The notes: generated by a model not told the origin, from the letters alone. A DNA stretch of 64,000 nucleotides from Pseudomonas sp. S31 (GCF_016648105.1 NZ_JACVVE010000002.1:186001-250000), one strand, 5' to 3'. Counted from the first letter of the stretch, positions 29,159 to 38,531 are shown. Made by a program: numbers and translations.

Positions 29159-30055
29159 ATGGCTCATGACCTTCCACCGCTCAATGCCCTGCGCGCATTC
29201 GAGGCCACCGCCCGGCTGAACAGCGTCAGCCAGGCAGCCGAAGCGCTTCACGTGACCCACGGCGCGGTCAGCCGGCAGCTCAAGGTACTTGAGGAGCACC
29301 TCGGGGTGGCGTTGTTTGTCAAGGACGGGCGTGGCATCAAACTCACAGATGCCGGTATCCGCCTGCGCGACGCCAGCTTCGATGCCTTCGACCGGCTGCG
29401 CGGCATCTGCGCGGAACTCGGTCGCGATGTCAGCGAGGCGCCGTTCGTGCTGGGCTGCTCCGGGAGCCTGTTGGCGCGCTGGTTCATTCCTCGATTGGGG
29501 CGGCTGAAGGCCGACTTGCCGGAACTGCGCCTGCATCTTTCGGCTGGCGAGGGCGACCTCGACCCGCGCCGGCCGGGGCTGGATGCCTTGCTGGTGTATG
29601 CCGAACCGCCGTGGCCGACGGACATGCAGGTGCATGTGTTGGCCGAAGAGCGGATCGGCCCGGTGCTGAGCCCGCATTTCGCCGGCTTCGAGCGCCTGCG
29701 CCAGGCACCTGCGCAGGCCCTGTTGGGCGAGCCGTTGCTGCACACCACCTCGAGGCCGCAGGCATGGCCGACCTGGGCGCACGAGCAGGGCCTGAACCCT
29801 GGCGCACTGCACTATGGCCAGGCCTTCGAGCACTTGTACTACCTGTTGGAAGCGGCCGTGGCCGGCCTGGGAGTGGCCATCGCGCCGCAACCGTTGGTGG
29901 CCGATGACCTGCGCGCCGGGCGTTTGAACGCGCCTTGGGGGTTTTCGCCGACACGTGCGGCTTTGGCGCTATGGGTGCCCAAGCGCGCCGCTGACGGGCG
30001 CGCCGAGCAGCTGGCGCAGTGGCTGCGCCAGGAGCTGGACAGCCAGCGGGTCTAG
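29159..30055 (+). CDS. trpI: LysR-family activator of trpBA
   Basis: A 298-residue LysR regulator of the GcvA-like subgroup, with the N-terminal helix-turn-helix [20 protein letters not shown] at residues 20-39. It is divergent from trpBA, which is diagnostic for TrpI in Pseudomonas. TrpI activates trpBA when indoleglycerol phosphate accumulates and represses its own gene. Its stop codon overlaps the end of the convergent DUF883-type gene by four bases. Confidence 0.93.
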   Translation: MAHDLPPLNALRAFEATARLNSVSQAAEALHVTHGAVSRQLKVLEEHLGVALFVKDGRGIKLTDAGIRLRDASFDAFDRLRGICAELGRDVSEAPFVLGCSGSLLARWFIPRLGRLKADLPELRLHLSAGEGDLDPRRPGLDALLVYAEPPWPTDMQVHVLAEERIGPVLSPHFAGFERLRQAPAQALLGEPLLHTTSRPQAWPTWAHEQGLNPGALHYGQAFEHLYYLLEAAVAGLGVAIAPQPLVADDLRAGRLNAPWGFSPTRAALALWVPKRAADGRAEQLAQWLRQELDSQRV

Positions 30056-30375
30056 TTGCGTTTGCACAGCAGCCAGGCGGCCAGCAGGCCGATGGCGCCG
30101 ACTGCAACGCCGGCGGTGGTCAGCGGGTGCTCCTGAGCGTAGTCACGGGTGGCGATGCCGGTCTGGCGGGTGCGGGTCTTGACCTCTTCGTAAGCATCGC
30201 TGAGCAGGCTGCGCGAGTGACGCAGCGCGCTTTCGGCATTGCTGCGAATGGTCTTGAGCGATTTCTGCGACTCCTCGGAGGCGTCGTGCTTGAGATTCTC
30301 CAGTGCCTTGAGCAGGCTTTCGATCTCGGTTTCCATGCTTTCCAGGGACGCTTTGCGCAGCGAATTGCGTGGCAT
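30052..30375 (-). CDS. DUF883 / ElaB-YqjD-type membrane-anchored protein
   Basis: A 107-residue protein. A long charged, coiled-coil-like helix covers residues about 10-80. [26 protein letters not shown] segment (in two parts: [12 protein letters not shown], then a single membrane helix) and a basic tail CKRN end the protein, as in the ElaB/YqjD/YgaM family. Those E. coli proteins bind ribosomes at the inner membrane in stationary phase. The start at 30375 gives the normal size. Confidence 0.85.
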   Translation of the reverse strand: MPRNSLRKASLESMETEIESLLKALENLKHDASEESQKSLKTIRSNAESALRHSRSLLSDAYEEVKTRTRQTGIATRDYAQEHPLTTAGVAVGAIGLLAAWLLCKRN

Positions 30376-30525
30376 GTGAACTCTCCTTCGCGGTAGGGGT
30401 GGTAAGGATTGCGACTTCCCGCTGCGCTGAAAGTGCAATCGAACTTTCAGCGGCGCCGATGGCTCGCAGGTAAACCAGGCCAGCGCTGCTAGGCTCAAGT
30501 TTCACAGCCACTCAAGGAGAGCGAC

Positions 30526-30741
30526 ATGAGCGATCATCACACCTACAAGAAGGTCGAGTTGGTGGGGTCGTCGACCACCACCATCGAGGATGCGATCCAG
30601 AATGCCCTGGCCGAGGCGGCCAAGAGCATCAAGCTGCTGGAATGGTTCGAGGTGGTCGACACCCGCGGTCACATTCGTGATGGCAAGGTCGAGCACTACC
30701 AGGTCACGTTGAAGGTGGGCTTCCGCATCGCCAACAGCTGA
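30526..30741 (+). CDS. dodecin (flavin-storage protein)
   Basis: A 71-residue dodecin that assembles into a hollow dodecamer binding FMN, riboflavin or CoA. Family features are the N-terminal [10 protein letters not shown], the helix [20 protein letters not shown] with the ligand-stacking Trp, and the C-terminal [19 protein letters not shown] precedes the ATG. A terminator follows 45 bases after the stop. Confidence 0.95.
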   Translation: MSDHHTYKKVELVGSSTTTIEDAIQNALAEAAKSIKLLEWFEVVDTRGHIRDGKVEHYQVTLKVGFRIANS

Positions 30742-30785
30742 CCCCTCGCCGTAGGCCGAGGGCCCGGGCGCGATGATGGGTTTCG

Positions 30786-30811
30786 AGGGTGCCTTTGCCG
30801 GCACCCTTTTT
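30786..30811 (+). terminator. Rho-independent terminator after dodecin
   Basis: GGGTGCC pairs with GGCACCC around TTTGCC, followed by TTTTTC. It separates the dodecin gene from the small secreted-protein gene starting at 30841. Confidence 0.88.
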
Positions 30812-30840
30812 CGGTTTCATCCATTCAAGGAAAGCGAGCG

Positions 30841-31062
30841 ATGAAAAAAACGATGTGGGCGGTAGGGTTGATGATGCTGGCAGGTAGCGCGCTGGCCGCG
30901 GGCAAGCCGTGTGAGGAGCTCAAGGCGGAGATCGCGGCGAAGCTCGATGCCAAGGGGGTCAGCGGCTATACGCTGGAGATCGTCGACAAGGGCGACCCGG
31001 CCGGCAAGGTGGTGGGTAGCTGCGAGGCCGGCACCAAGGAAATCGTCTACCGGCGCGGCTGA
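30841..31062 (+). CDS. DUF1161 small secreted protein, copy 1
   Basis: A 73-residue protein with a signal peptide (cleavage after ALA, residue 19 or 20). The mature part of about 53 residues contains KPCEELKAEIAAKLDAKGVS and GSCEAGTKEIVY; the two cysteines probably form one periplasmic disulfide. Function is unknown. A second, closely similar gene lies at 32799. AAGGAAAG precedes the ATG. A 16-bp perfect hairpin follows the stop. Confidence 0.85.
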   Translation: MKKTMWAVGLMMLAGSALAAGKPCEELKAEIAAKLDAKGVSGYTLEIVDKGDPAGKVVGSCEAGTKEIVYRRG

Positions 31063-31073
31063 TGCGCTGGAGC

Positions 31074-31115
31074 CTTCGCGGGCAATACCGCTCCCTGTGG
31101 GTATTGCCCGCGAAG
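31074..31115. terminator. long hairpin between DUF1161 copy 1 and the LLM flavoprotein gene
   Basis: CTTCGCGGGCAATACC pairs perfectly with GGTATTGCCCGCGAAG around a ten-base loop, in the spacer between convergent genes. No T-run follows. It resembles a REP palindrome with altered core and may work as a bidirectional end or RNA stabiliser. Confidence 0.7.
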
Positions 31116-31119
31116 AAGA

Positions 31120-32124
31120 TCACTCGCTCTTCAGCGCCTGCGCCATCAATTCATACGACCGGATCCGGTCGGCATGCTCATACAGATCACTGGTGAAGAT
31201 CAGCTCATCCGCCCCGGTCTGCTCCAGCAACACCTCCACCTTGGCTCGTACCTTCTGCGGGCTGCCAATCATCGCCAGGCCCAGGAAACTGCCCACCGCG
31301 TCGCGTTCGTGGGGTAGCCACAGCCCGTCCATGCTCGGCACCGGTGGGCGCTGCATCAGGCTTTGCCCGCGAATCAGCGCGAGGATGCGCTGGTATACCG
31401 AGGTGGCCAGGTATTCGGCCTGCTCGTCGGTGTCGGCCACCACCATCGGCACACCCAGCATCACATACGGTTTGTCCAGTGTGGTGCTGGGCTTGAAGTG
31501 GTCGCGGTAGATGCGGATCGCCTCATGCATCAGGCGCGGTGCGAAATGCGAGGCGAAGGCGTAGGGCATGCCGCGCATGCCTGCCAGTTGGGCGCTGAAC
31601 AGGCTGGAGCCGAGCAGCCACATGGGCACCTCGGTGTCGTGACCGGGCACGGCGATCACTTTTTGATCATCGGTGCGTGGTCCGAGGTAGCGGGATAATT
31701 CCTCGACATCGTCCGGGAAATCGTCGGCGCTGCCCGAGCGTTCGCGGCGCAAGGCGTAGGCGGTCATCTGGTCCGACCCCGGGGCACGGCCCAGGCCCAG
31801 GTCGATGCGGCCTGGATAGAGGCTGGCCAGGGTGCCGAACTGCTCGGCGATCACCAGCGGGGCATGGTTGGGCAGCATGACGCCGCCGGAGCCGACGCGG
31901 ATGGTCGAAGTACCGCCCGCCAGATAGCCGATCAGCACCGAGGTGGCGGAACTGGCGATGCCGTCCATGTTGTGGTGCTCGGCGACCCAGAAACGGTTGT
32001 AACCAAAGCGTTCGACGTGCCGGGCCAGGTCCAGGGAGTTGTGCAACGCTTGCGCGGGGCCTGCATCGGCACGTACCGGCACCAGGTCGAGGGTGGAAAT
32101 CTTCAGGTCACGCAGGTGGGTCAT
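31120..32124 (-). CDS. LLM-class (luciferase-like) flavin-dependent oxidoreductase
   Basis: A 334-residue luciferase-like monooxygenase fold of the MsnO8/alkanal-monooxygenase-like group. The FMN-binding barrel shows [15 protein letters not shown] near residues 46-60 and [25 protein letters not shown] split over residues 75-99, then [16 protein letters not shown]. Substrate unknown; members oxidise aldehydes, sulfonates or amines with reduced FMN. It is a monocistronic gene opposite OsmC. Confidence 0.9.
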   Translation of the reverse strand: MTHLRDLKISTLDLVPVRADAGPAQALHNSLDLARHVERFGYNRFWVAEHHNMDGIASSATSVLIGYLAGGTSTIRVGSGGVMLPNHAPLVIAEQFGTLASLYPGRIDLGLGRAPGSDQMTAYALRRERSGSADDFPDDVEELSRYLGPRTDDQKVIAVPGHDTEVPMWLLGSSLFSAQLAGMRGMPYAFASHFAPRLMHEAIRIYRDHFKPSTTLDKPYVMLGVPMVVADTDEQAEYLATSVYQRILALIRGQSLMQRPPVPSMDGLWLPHERDAVGSFLGLAMIGSPQKVRAKVEVLLEQTGADELIFTSDLYEHADRIRSYELMAQALKSE

Positions 32125-32300
32125 AGGAGCCTCCGCAAAAGGTCATAAGCCAGAGGCCACCTGGACGGTGTCCATAGGCCTTTTGAACTGTGTATGGGCA
32201 GATTGGCAGGAATCAATGCCCGTGAGTGGATTGGTCTGAACTTGCTGTAGGAGGTGTACCTCTGAAATTACAGGTATGTAATCCATGACCAGGAGGCATC

Positions 32301-32726
32301 ATGAAAAAGACAGCATCGGCAATCTGGCAAGGCGGGCTGAAGGACGGCAAGGGCCGTATCTCCACCGAAAGCGGCGCGCTCAAAGAAAACCCCTACGGCT
32401 TCAATACCCGTTTCGAGGGCACACCAGGGACCAACCCAGAGGAGTTGATCGGTGCGGCGCATGCCGGGTGCTTCTCGATGGCACTCTCCATGATGCTGGG
32501 CGAAGCCGGCCTGACGGCAGAGCGCATCGATACCATCGCCGAAGTCACCCTGGACAAGCAGGCAGACGGGTTTGCCATCACCGCCGTGCACCTGACCCTC
32601 AAGGCCAAGGTGCCCGGTGCCAATGAGGCGCAGTTCCTCCAGATCGCCAACAAGGCCAAGGCGGGTTGCCCGGTTTCGAAGGTACTCAACGCCGATATCA
32701 GCCTGGACGCTTCGTTGGTGGGCTGA
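32301..32726 (+). CDS. osmC: OsmC/Ohr-family peroxiredoxin (OsmC type)
   Basis: A 141-residue OsmC protein reducing organic hydroperoxides. Peroxidatic C57 (in GAAHAGCFSMALS) and resolving C123 (in KAGCPVSKVL) are both present, as is the N-terminal NPYGFNTRFEG loop. A perfect AGGAGG lies four bases before the ATG, predicting high expression. It is flanked by a DUF1161 gene downstream and a divergent LLM flavoprotein, suggesting a stress-linked neighbourhood. Confidence 0.94.
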   Translation: MKKTASAIWQGGLKDGKGRISTESGALKENPYGFNTRFEGTPGTNPEELIGAAHAGCFSMALSMMLGEAGLTAERIDTIAEVTLDKQADGFAITAVHLTLKAKVPGANEAQFLQIANKAKAGCPVSKVLNADISLDASLVG

Positions 32727-32798
32727 CGGCGCAACAGTGGCAGATTGCTGTAGTCTAAACAGCGTCGGCAGCAAGGCTGCCCTTTGAGGAGCCGTTCC

Positions 32799-33032
32799 AT
32801 GAAACGCGTCGTAGTCGCCGTGCTGGGTTCTCTGTTGACGTCGGCCGTCCTGGCCGCGCCCAAGCCGTGCGAGGAACTCAAGGCCGAGATCGAAGCGAAG
32901 ATCCAGGCCCGAGGCGTGTCGTCCTATACCCTGGAAATCGTGCCCAACAGCGAGGTCAAGGACCCGAACATGGTCGTTGGCAGCTGCGAGGGCGGGACCA
33001 AGAAGATCATCTACCAGAAGAACGACCGCTAG
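32799..33032 (+). CDS. DUF1161 small secreted protein, copy 2
   Basis: A 77-residue protein paralogous to the product at 30841. A signal peptide ends near VLA at residue 18. The mature part repeats KPCEELKAEIEAKIQARGVS and GSCEGGTKKIIY, with a five-residue longer central loop. Two cysteines are conserved. It follows osmC by 72 bases and may share its promoter. The ATG at 32799 has TGAGGA upstream. Function unknown. Confidence 0.84.
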   Translation: MKRVVVAVLGSLLTSAVLAAPKPCEELKAEIEAKIQARGVSSYTLEIVPNSEVKDPNMVVGSCEGGTKKIIYQKNDR

Positions 33033-33043
33033 GTCTCACTGGC

Positions 33044-33094
33044 GCCATCGCCGGCAAGCCGGCTCCTCCAGGGGCTGGCCTGCCGGCGATGGGC
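33044..33094. repeat. palindrome (CCATCGCCGGCA type)
   Basis: CCATCGCCGGCA and TGCCGGCGATGG face each other across about 25 bases containing a second small GCCGGC hairpin. It is a repeat type different from the TGTAGGAGCGG family and sits between convergent genes. Confidence 0.75.
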
Positions 33095-33096
33095 AT

Positions 33097-33510
33097 TCAG
33101 GGAATGCAGAACACGTTGCTCGCCTCGTTCACCACCCTGGTCCGGCTCGCGTCGTACATCGCCACCTCGGGTTCCATGACCGGCGCCCGGGCCACCAGGC
33201 GGTAGCGTTCGCCCGCCTTGAAGTCATCGAAGCGCACCGTCAGGTAGCAGGTGCGTTCGCGTGGGTCGGTGGTGAAGCCGCCCGCATAGACTTCATAGTC
33301 GAAGCGCACGACCAGTTCGTGCTTGCCGGGGGTTACCTGGAAGTAGCGGCCATCGTTCAGACGCTGGCCATCGAGCCGGTCGGCCATGACCAGGCGCCCT
33401 GGGGTCATGGTGTAGAGGTCGACCCAGGCCTGCTTGGGGTCGGCGGGTGGCAAGGGGCTGGCGCAGGCCCCCAGGGCACTGAGGGCGATCAGCATCATGG
33501 GCTGGCGCAT
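33097..33510 (-). CDS. outer-membrane-type lipoprotein, tandem copy 2
   Basis: A 137-residue lipoprotein with signal sequence and lipobox ALGAC (cysteine at residue 16). The mature domain is one predicted beta-rich unit (QAWVDLYTM, RYFQVTPGKHELVVRF, CYLTVRFDDFKAGERYRL) ending with a C-terminal cysteine region FCIP. It is clearly paralogous to the neighbouring gene at 33565. No function is assigned to this family as far as I recognise. Confidence 0.82.
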   Translation of the reverse strand: MRQPMMLIALSALGACASPLPPADPKQAWVDLYTMTPGRLVMADRLDGQRLNDGRYFQVTPGKHELVVRFDYEVYAGGFTTDPRERTCYLTVRFDDFKAGERYRLVARAPVMEPEVAMYDASRTRVVNEASNVFCIP

Positions 33511-33564
33511 GGCAATACTCCCACTTGCGATTCACACGCTACAAGCATAGCGCCGTTCGGCGTT

Positions 33565-33978
33565 TCAGGTGCGTTGGCAACCGGCTGGCAGGCCCTGGCC
33601 GACGAGTTTCTGCTGGTGGTCGTACAGCTTGATCCAGGGCCGGAAGCCGATGCTGCCGGCTTGCAGTTGGTAGCGCTGGCCGGCGTTGAAGTCCTTGAAG
33701 GTCAGGTTGAGCTGGCAGTCGCGCCACAAGGGCTCGTTCACCGGGCCGATGTTGCTCGGGGTGACTGGGAACTGGTAGCGCACGGTCAGCTCGTGGCTGC
33801 CTGGCTGCACTTCGAAGTAGCGGTTGTCGGCCCATTCGCGCTCGTCGACCTGCACGGCATGCAGTGAGGTGTCGTCATGCGGGCTGAGGTCGATCCAGGC
33901 CTGGTTGGGGTCCGGGTCGGGCAGGGTCGAGCAGGCAGACAGCAGGATCAGCGAACTGGCGACGAACAGGGCACGCAT
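33565..33978 (-). CDS. outer-membrane-type lipoprotein, tandem copy 1
   Basis: A 137-residue lipoprotein with lipobox LLSAC (cysteine at residue 16). The mature domain aligns along its length with that of the gene at 33097 (QAWIDLSPHD, RYFEVQPGSHELTVRY, CQLNLTFKDFNAGQRYQL). The two genes also share the leader GGGAGTA then two bases and GCC before the ATG, so the duplication included the ribosome site. Together they probably form an operon with copy 1 first. Confidence 0.82.
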   Translation of the reverse strand: MRALFVASSLILLSACSTLPDPDPNQAWIDLSPHDDTSLHAVQVDEREWADNRYFEVQPGSHELTVRYQFPVTPSNIGPVNEPLWRDCQLNLTFKDFNAGQRYQLQAGSIGFRPWIKLYDHQQKLVGQGLPAGCQRT

Positions 33979-34044
33979 GGCGGTACTCCCCCGGGCAAGA
34001 TAGTCTTGGGCGCATTGGCCGTGAGCGAGCGGGACAGCCCCAAG

Positions 34045-35127
34045 ATGGTTCGAATTTTTCTTTTGCAGCGCTCAGGCCCTGGGCCACTCGACCGTGTTTT
34101 CAGGCGTTTGGTTCCCGTGTTGGCCGGGCTTCTGCTGAACGGTTGCAGCAGCGTCGGTTACTACGGGCAGTTGGCCGAGGGGCAGTGGCAGCTGCTGCGC
34201 GCCCGCCAGCCTGTGGATAACGTCCTGGCCGACCCGGCCAGCAGCCCGCAATTGCGCGAGCGCCTGGCCCATGCCGAGCAGGCGCGGCGCTTTGCCAGTG
34301 ACCACCTGAAACTGCCGGACAACCGCAGCTATCGGGTCTATGCCGACCTGGGCCGGCCCTATGTGGTGTGGAACGTGTTCGCCACGCCCGAGCTGTCCCT
34401 GCAGCCCGTGACCCACTGCTTCCCCATTGCCGGTTGCGTCGCCTACCGGGGCTACTACCGCCAGGGCGATGCACGGGGCGCGGCGGCGCTGATGCGCGAG
34501 GACGGCCTGGACGTCTACGTGGGTGGGGTGGAGGCCTATTCCACCCTGGGCTGGTTCGATGACCCGATCCTCTCGACCATGCTCGGCTGGGGCGATGAGC
34601 GCTTGGCTGCGTTGATCTTCCACGAACTGGCGCACCAGCGCTTCTACGTGCGCGACGACACGGCGTTCAATGAGTCGTTTGCCACCTTCGTCGAGCAGGA
34701 AGGAGCGCGGCAGTGGCGTGTGGCCCGGGGCCTCGCACCGCTTGGACTGGGCCAGACGGCTCAGCAGGAGCAGTTCACCCGGCTGGTGCTGGCCAGTCGC
34801 GAGCGCTTGCAGGCGATCTATGCAGGGCCCCTGGACGATGCGCACAAGCGAGTTGCCAAGCAGGCCGAGTTCGAGCGTTTGCGCGGGGAGTACCAGCGGG
34901 TGCGGGACAGCCAGTGGAACGGCGACAAGCGCTATGACGCCTGGGTCTATGCACCATTGAGCAATGCCAAGCTGTTGCCGTTCGGGCTGTATGACCAGTG
35001 GGTGCCGGCGTTTGCGGCGGTGTTCCGTGAGGTGGATGGGGATTGGGCACGGTTTTATGAGCGAGTCGAGCAGCTTGGGCGGTTGTCAGCTACCGACAGG
35101 AAGGCGGCTTTGCAGCGATTGATGTGA
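34045..35127 (+). CDS. putative zinc-dependent aminopeptidase lipoprotein
   Basis: About 360 residues if translation begins at the ATG at 34045. A hydrophobic signal with lipobox LLLNGC precedes the mature protein. The zinc-peptidase motif HELAH is at residues 193-197, with a downstream NESFATFVEQEG supplying the third ligand glutamate. This matches the bacterial Aminopep (PF10023-like) family of predicted envelope aminopeptidases. The exact start is uncertain because no strong ribosome site is evident. Divergent from the lipoprotein pair. Confidence 0.82.
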   Translation: MVRIFLLQRSGPGPLDRVFRRLVPVLAGLLLNGCSSVGYYGQLAEGQWQLLRARQPVDNVLADPASSPQLRERLAHAEQARRFASDHLKLPDNRSYRVYADLGRPYVVWNVFATPELSLQPVTHCFPIAGCVAYRGYYRQGDARGAAALMREDGLDVYVGGVEAYSTLGWFDDPILSTMLGWGDERLAALIFHELAHQRFYVRDDTAFNESFATFVEQEGARQWRVARGLAPLGLGQTAQQEQFTRLVLASRERLQAIYAGPLDDAHKRVAKQAEFERLRGEYQRVRDSQWNGDKRYDAWVYAPLSNAKLLPFGLYDQWVPAFAAVFREVDGDWARFYERVEQLGRLSATDRKAALQRLM

Positions 35128-35168
35128 GCCTGCGGGATTTTGGGGCCGCAAAGCAGCCCCCAGGGCCC

Positions 35169-35819
35169 TCAAGCCTTGATGAAGGCCTGGTGCATCTCGG
35201 CCAGGGTCGGGTAGTGGAACGCTGGCGTCTCGGCCATCAGCTCTTCCCGGCTACCGAACCCATACCCCACCGCCACCGCCTGCAAGCCATTGCTGCGCGC
35301 GCCGATCAGGTCGTGCTTGCGGTCGCCGATCATCAGCGTCTGCGCAGGGTCAAGCCCTTCCTCGTCCAGCAGGTGGCGAATCAGCTCGACCTTGTTGGTA
35401 CGCGTGCCATCCAGTTCGCTGCCGTAGATTACCTTGAAGTGCTGGTCGAAGGCGAAGTGCCGGGCAATTTCGCGGGCGAATTCCCACGGCTTGGAGGTGG
35501 CGATGTACAGGGTACGGCCCTGGTCATTGAGGGCCGCGAGCAGCTCCGGCACGCCGTCGAATACCTGGTTCTCGTACAGACCGGTCACTCGGAAACGCTC
35601 GCGGTAGTGGTTCACCGCCTCCCAGGCCTTGGTTTCGTCGAAACTGTAGAACTGCATGAAGGCCTGCAGCAGGGGTGGCCCGATGAAATGCTCGAGGCGC
35701 GTCAGGTCGGGTTCGTCGATGCCCAGCTTGGCCAGGGCGTACTGGATCGAGCGGGTGATGCCCAGGCGCGGGTCGGTCAGGGTGCCGTCGAGGTCGAAGA
35801 GGATGTTCTGCTGGTGCAT
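35169..35819 (-). CDS. HAD-family hydrolase (phosphoglycolate phosphatase-like)
   Basis: A 216-residue HAD phosphatase with an N-terminal FDLDGTLTD nucleophile motif, a helical cap, ATSKP as motif II and MIGDRKHDLIGA as the acidic motif. It is close to Gph/PpaX-type or 5'-nucleotidase-type phosphatases; the substrate cannot be fixed. It starts nine bases downstream of the gamma-carbonic anhydrase-like gene stop and is probably cotranscribed. Confidence 0.9.
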   Translation of the reverse strand: MHQQNILFDLDGTLTDPRLGITRSIQYALAKLGIDEPDLTRLEHFIGPPLLQAFMQFYSFDETKAWEAVNHYRERFRVTGLYENQVFDGVPELLAALNDQGRTLYIATSKPWEFAREIARHFAFDQHFKVIYGSELDGTRTNKVELIRHLLDEEGLDPAQTLMIGDRKHDLIGARSNGLQAVAVGYGFGSREELMAETPAFHYPTLAEMHQAFIKA

Positions 35820-35828
35820 GTAGAAAGG

Positions 35829-36377
35829 TCACTCCGGTTGGTCGAAGCCTTCGGCCAGGTGCTGGTCCTTGAGCTTCACGTAGTTGCCGGCACTATACGG
35901 GAAGAACGCACGCTCCTTGTCGGACAACGGACGCGCCTGCTTCACCGGGCTGCCCACGTACAGGTAGCCGCTCTCCAGGCGCTTGCCGGGTGGTACCAGG
36001 CTGCCGGCGCCGATGATCACCTCGTCCTCGACGATGGCGCCATCCATGATGGTGCTGCCCATGCCGACCAGGATGCGATTGCCCAGGGTGCAGCCGTGCA
36101 GCATCACCTTGTGGCCGATGGTGACCTCGTCGCCGATGATCAGCGGGAAGCCGTCGGGGTTGAACGGTCCGGCGTGGGTGATGTGCAGTACGCTGCCATC
36201 CTGCACGCTGGTGCGCGCGCCGATACGGATGCGGTGCATGTCGCCGCGGACCACCGTGAGCGGCCAAACCGAGCTGTCTTCGCCGATCTCCACGTCGCCC
36301 AGCACCACCGCTGAACGGTCGACGAAGGCACGAGGTCCAACTTTCGGAGTGTGTTGCTGGAAGCTTCGGATGGCCAT
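35829..36377 (-). CDS. gamma-carbonic anhydrase-like hexapeptide-repeat protein (YrdA/CaiE type)
   Basis: A 182-residue left-handed beta-helix protein made of hexapeptide repeats. The three zinc histidines expected of the gamma-carbonic anhydrase superfamily are H68 (LHITHAG), H89 (TIGHKV) and H94 (MLHGC). Catalytic activity in this branch is variable. The start at 36377 is preceded by GAGAG; an ATG five codons upstream is possible. Divergent from prlC. Confidence 0.9.
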   Translation of the reverse strand: MAIRSFQQHTPKVGPRAFVDRSAVVLGDVEIGEDSSVWPLTVVRGDMHRIRIGARTSVQDGSVLHITHAGPFNPDGFPLIIGDEVTIGHKVMLHGCTLGNRILVGMGSTIMDGAIVEDEVIIGAGSLVPPGKRLESGYLYVGSPVKQARPLSDKERAFFPYSAGNYVKLKDQHLAEGFDQPE

Positions 36378-36479
36378 GATAGCGTCTCTCATCTGTGCCG
36401 ATAGGCAGGCTGCCTGCTGCGGTCGGCGTCGATTGTAATTAAGATGGTCGAGTGTTTCTTCTGCCAAGGTATCCAAACC

Positions 36480-38531
36480 GTGAGTGCGAACAACCCGCTT
36501 CTGCAGCCCTACGATCTGCCGCCGTTCTCGGCGATCCGTGCCGAACACGTGCTGCCAGCCATCGAAGAGATCCTGGCCGACAACCGCAAAGCCATTGCCC
36601 AGATTCTCGAAACCCAAGGTAAGCAGCCTTCCTGGGCCGGCCTGGTGCTGGCCATGGACGAACTCAACGACCGCCTGGGCGCCGCCTGGAGCCCGGTCAG
36701 CCACCTCAACGCAGTGTGCAACAGCAAGGAATTGCGCGAGGCCTACGAGGCCTGCCTGCCGGCGCTGAGTGCCTACTCTACCGAACTGGGGCAGAACCGT
36801 GCGTTGTTCGAGGCCTATCAGGCGCTGATCGACAGCCCGCAAGCCGCCGGTTTCGACGTGGCCCAGAAGACCATCCTCGAGCATGCCCTGCGTGACTTCC
36901 GCCTGTCGGGCATCGACCTGCCGGCCGACCAGCAGCAGCGCTATGCCGAAGTGCAGAGCAAGCTCAGCGAGCTGGGCAGCCGCTTCTCCAACCAGTTGCT
37001 CGACGCCACCCAGGCCTGGACCAAGCACGTCACCGACGAAGCCGCCCTGGCCGGCCTGACCGATTCGGCCAAGGCGCAGATGGCCGCCGCGGCCCAGGCC
37101 AAGGGCCTCGACGGCTGGCTGATCACCCTGGAATTCCCCAGCTACTACGCGGTGATGACCTACGCCAGTGACCGCGCCCTGCGCGAAGAGCTGTACGCCG
37201 CCTACTGCACCCGCGCCTCGGATCAGGGCCCGAATGCCGGGCAGTTCGACAATGGCCCGGTGATGCGCGAGATCCTCGACCTGCGTCAGGAGCTGGCCGC
37301 GCTGCTGGGTTACAAGAATTACGCCGAGCTGAGCCTGGCGACCAAGATGGCCGAGTCCAGCGACCAGGTGCTGAGCTTCCTGCGTGACCTGGCCAAGCGC
37401 TCCAAGCCGTTCGCCGCCCAGGACCTGGAGCAGCTCAAGGCCTATGCCGCCGAACAGGGTTGCGCGGAGCTTGCCAGTTGGGACGCCGGCTACTTCGGCG
37501 AGAAGCTGCGCGAGCAGCGCTACAGCGTCTCGCAGGAAACCCTGCGCGCCTACTTCCCGATCGACAAGGTGCTCGGTGGCCTGTTCGCCATCGTCCAGCG
37601 CCTGTACGGCATCGAGATCGCCGAGCTCAAGGGCTTCGATGCCTGGCACCCGGACGTGCGCCTGTTCGAGATCAAGGAAAACGGCCAGCATGTCGGCCGC
37701 TTCTTCTTCGACCTGTATGCCCGCGCCAACAAGCGTGGCGGTGCCTGGATGGACGGCGCCCGCGACCGCCGGCGCACCGCCGAGGGCGCGTTGCAGAGCC
37801 CGGTGGCCAACCTGGTGTGCAACTTCACCCCGGCAGCGCCCGGCAAGCCGGCGCTGCTGACCCACGATGAAGTGACCACGCTGTTCCACGAGTTCGGCCA
37901 TGGCTTGCATCACCTGCTGACCCGCATCGAGCATGCCGGCGTGTCCGGCATCAACGGCGTGGCCTGGGACGCGGTCGAGCTGCCGAGCCAGTTCATGGAA
38001 AACTGGTGCTGGGAGCCCGAGGGCCTGGCGTTGATCTCCGGTCATTACGAAACCGGCGCCGCCCTGCCCCAGGACCTGCTGGACAAGATGCTGGCGGCGA
38101 AGAACTTCCAGTCGGGCATGATGATGGTGCGTCAGCTGGAGTTCTCGCTGTTCGACTTCGAGCTGCATGCCAGCCATGGCGACGGCCGCAGCGTGCTGCA
38201 GGTGCTCGAAGGCGTGCGCGACGAGGTCTCGGTGATGCGCCCGCCGGCCTACAACCGCTTCCCCAACAGCTTCGCGCACATCTTCGCCGGCGGTTACGCG
38301 GCCGGTTACTACAGCTACAAGTGGGCCGAAGTACTGTCGGCCGATGCCTTCTCGCGCTTCGAGGAAGAGGGCGTGCTCAACGCCGAGACCGGCCGCGCCT
38401 TCCGCGAGGCTATCCTGGCCCGTGGTGGTTCGCGTGAGCCGATGGTGCTGTTCGTCGACTTCCGTGGCCGTGAACCTTCCATTGATGCATTGCTGCGCCA
38501 CTGTGGCCTGAGCGAGGACGCGGCAGCATGA
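36480..38531 (+). CDS. prlC: oligopeptidase A
   Basis: A 683-residue M3-family metallopeptidase degrading short peptides and cleaved signal peptides in the cytoplasm. The zinc site HEFGH is at residues 470-474 with the third ligand about 25 residues on. GTG 36480 is used as start because the family N-terminus (NNPLLQPYDLPPFSAI) follows directly and AAGGT lies upstream; an in-frame ATG 12 codons earlier is less likely. It is translationally coupled to a zinc-ribbon gene by ATGA. Confidence 0.95.
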   Translation: MSANNPLLQPYDLPPFSAIRAEHVLPAIEEILADNRKAIAQILETQGKQPSWAGLVLAMDELNDRLGAAWSPVSHLNAVCNSKELREAYEACLPALSAYSTELGQNRALFEAYQALIDSPQAAGFDVAQKTILEHALRDFRLSGIDLPADQQQRYAEVQSKLSELGSRFSNQLLDATQAWTKHVTDEAALAGLTDSAKAQMAAAAQAKGLDGWLITLEFPSYYAVMTYASDRALREELYAAYCTRASDQGPNAGQFDNGPVMREILDLRQELAALLGYKNYAELSLATKMAESSDQVLSFLRDLAKRSKPFAAQDLEQLKAYAAEQGCAELASWDAGYFGEKLREQRYSVSQETLRAYFPIDKVLGGLFAIVQRLYGIEIAELKGFDAWHPDVRLFEIKENGQHVGRFFFDLYARANKRGGAWMDGARDRRRTAEGALQSPVANLVCNFTPAAPGKPALLTHDEVTTLFHEFGHGLHHLLTRIEHAGVSGINGVAWDAVELPSQFMENWCWEPEGLALISGHYETGAALPQDLLDKMLAAKNFQSGMMMVRQLEFSLFDFELHASHGDGRSVLQVLEGVRDEVSVMRPPAYNRFPNSFAHIFAGGYAAGYYSYKWAEVLSADAFSRFEEEGVLNAETGRAFREAILARGGSREPMVLFVDFRGREPSIDALLRHCGLSEDAAA

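Noticed and set aside
36393..38501. Upstream extension of the gamma-carbonic anhydrase frame, antisense to prlC
   Set aside because: The real protein starts near 36377; the extension is low-complexity shadow of prlC.
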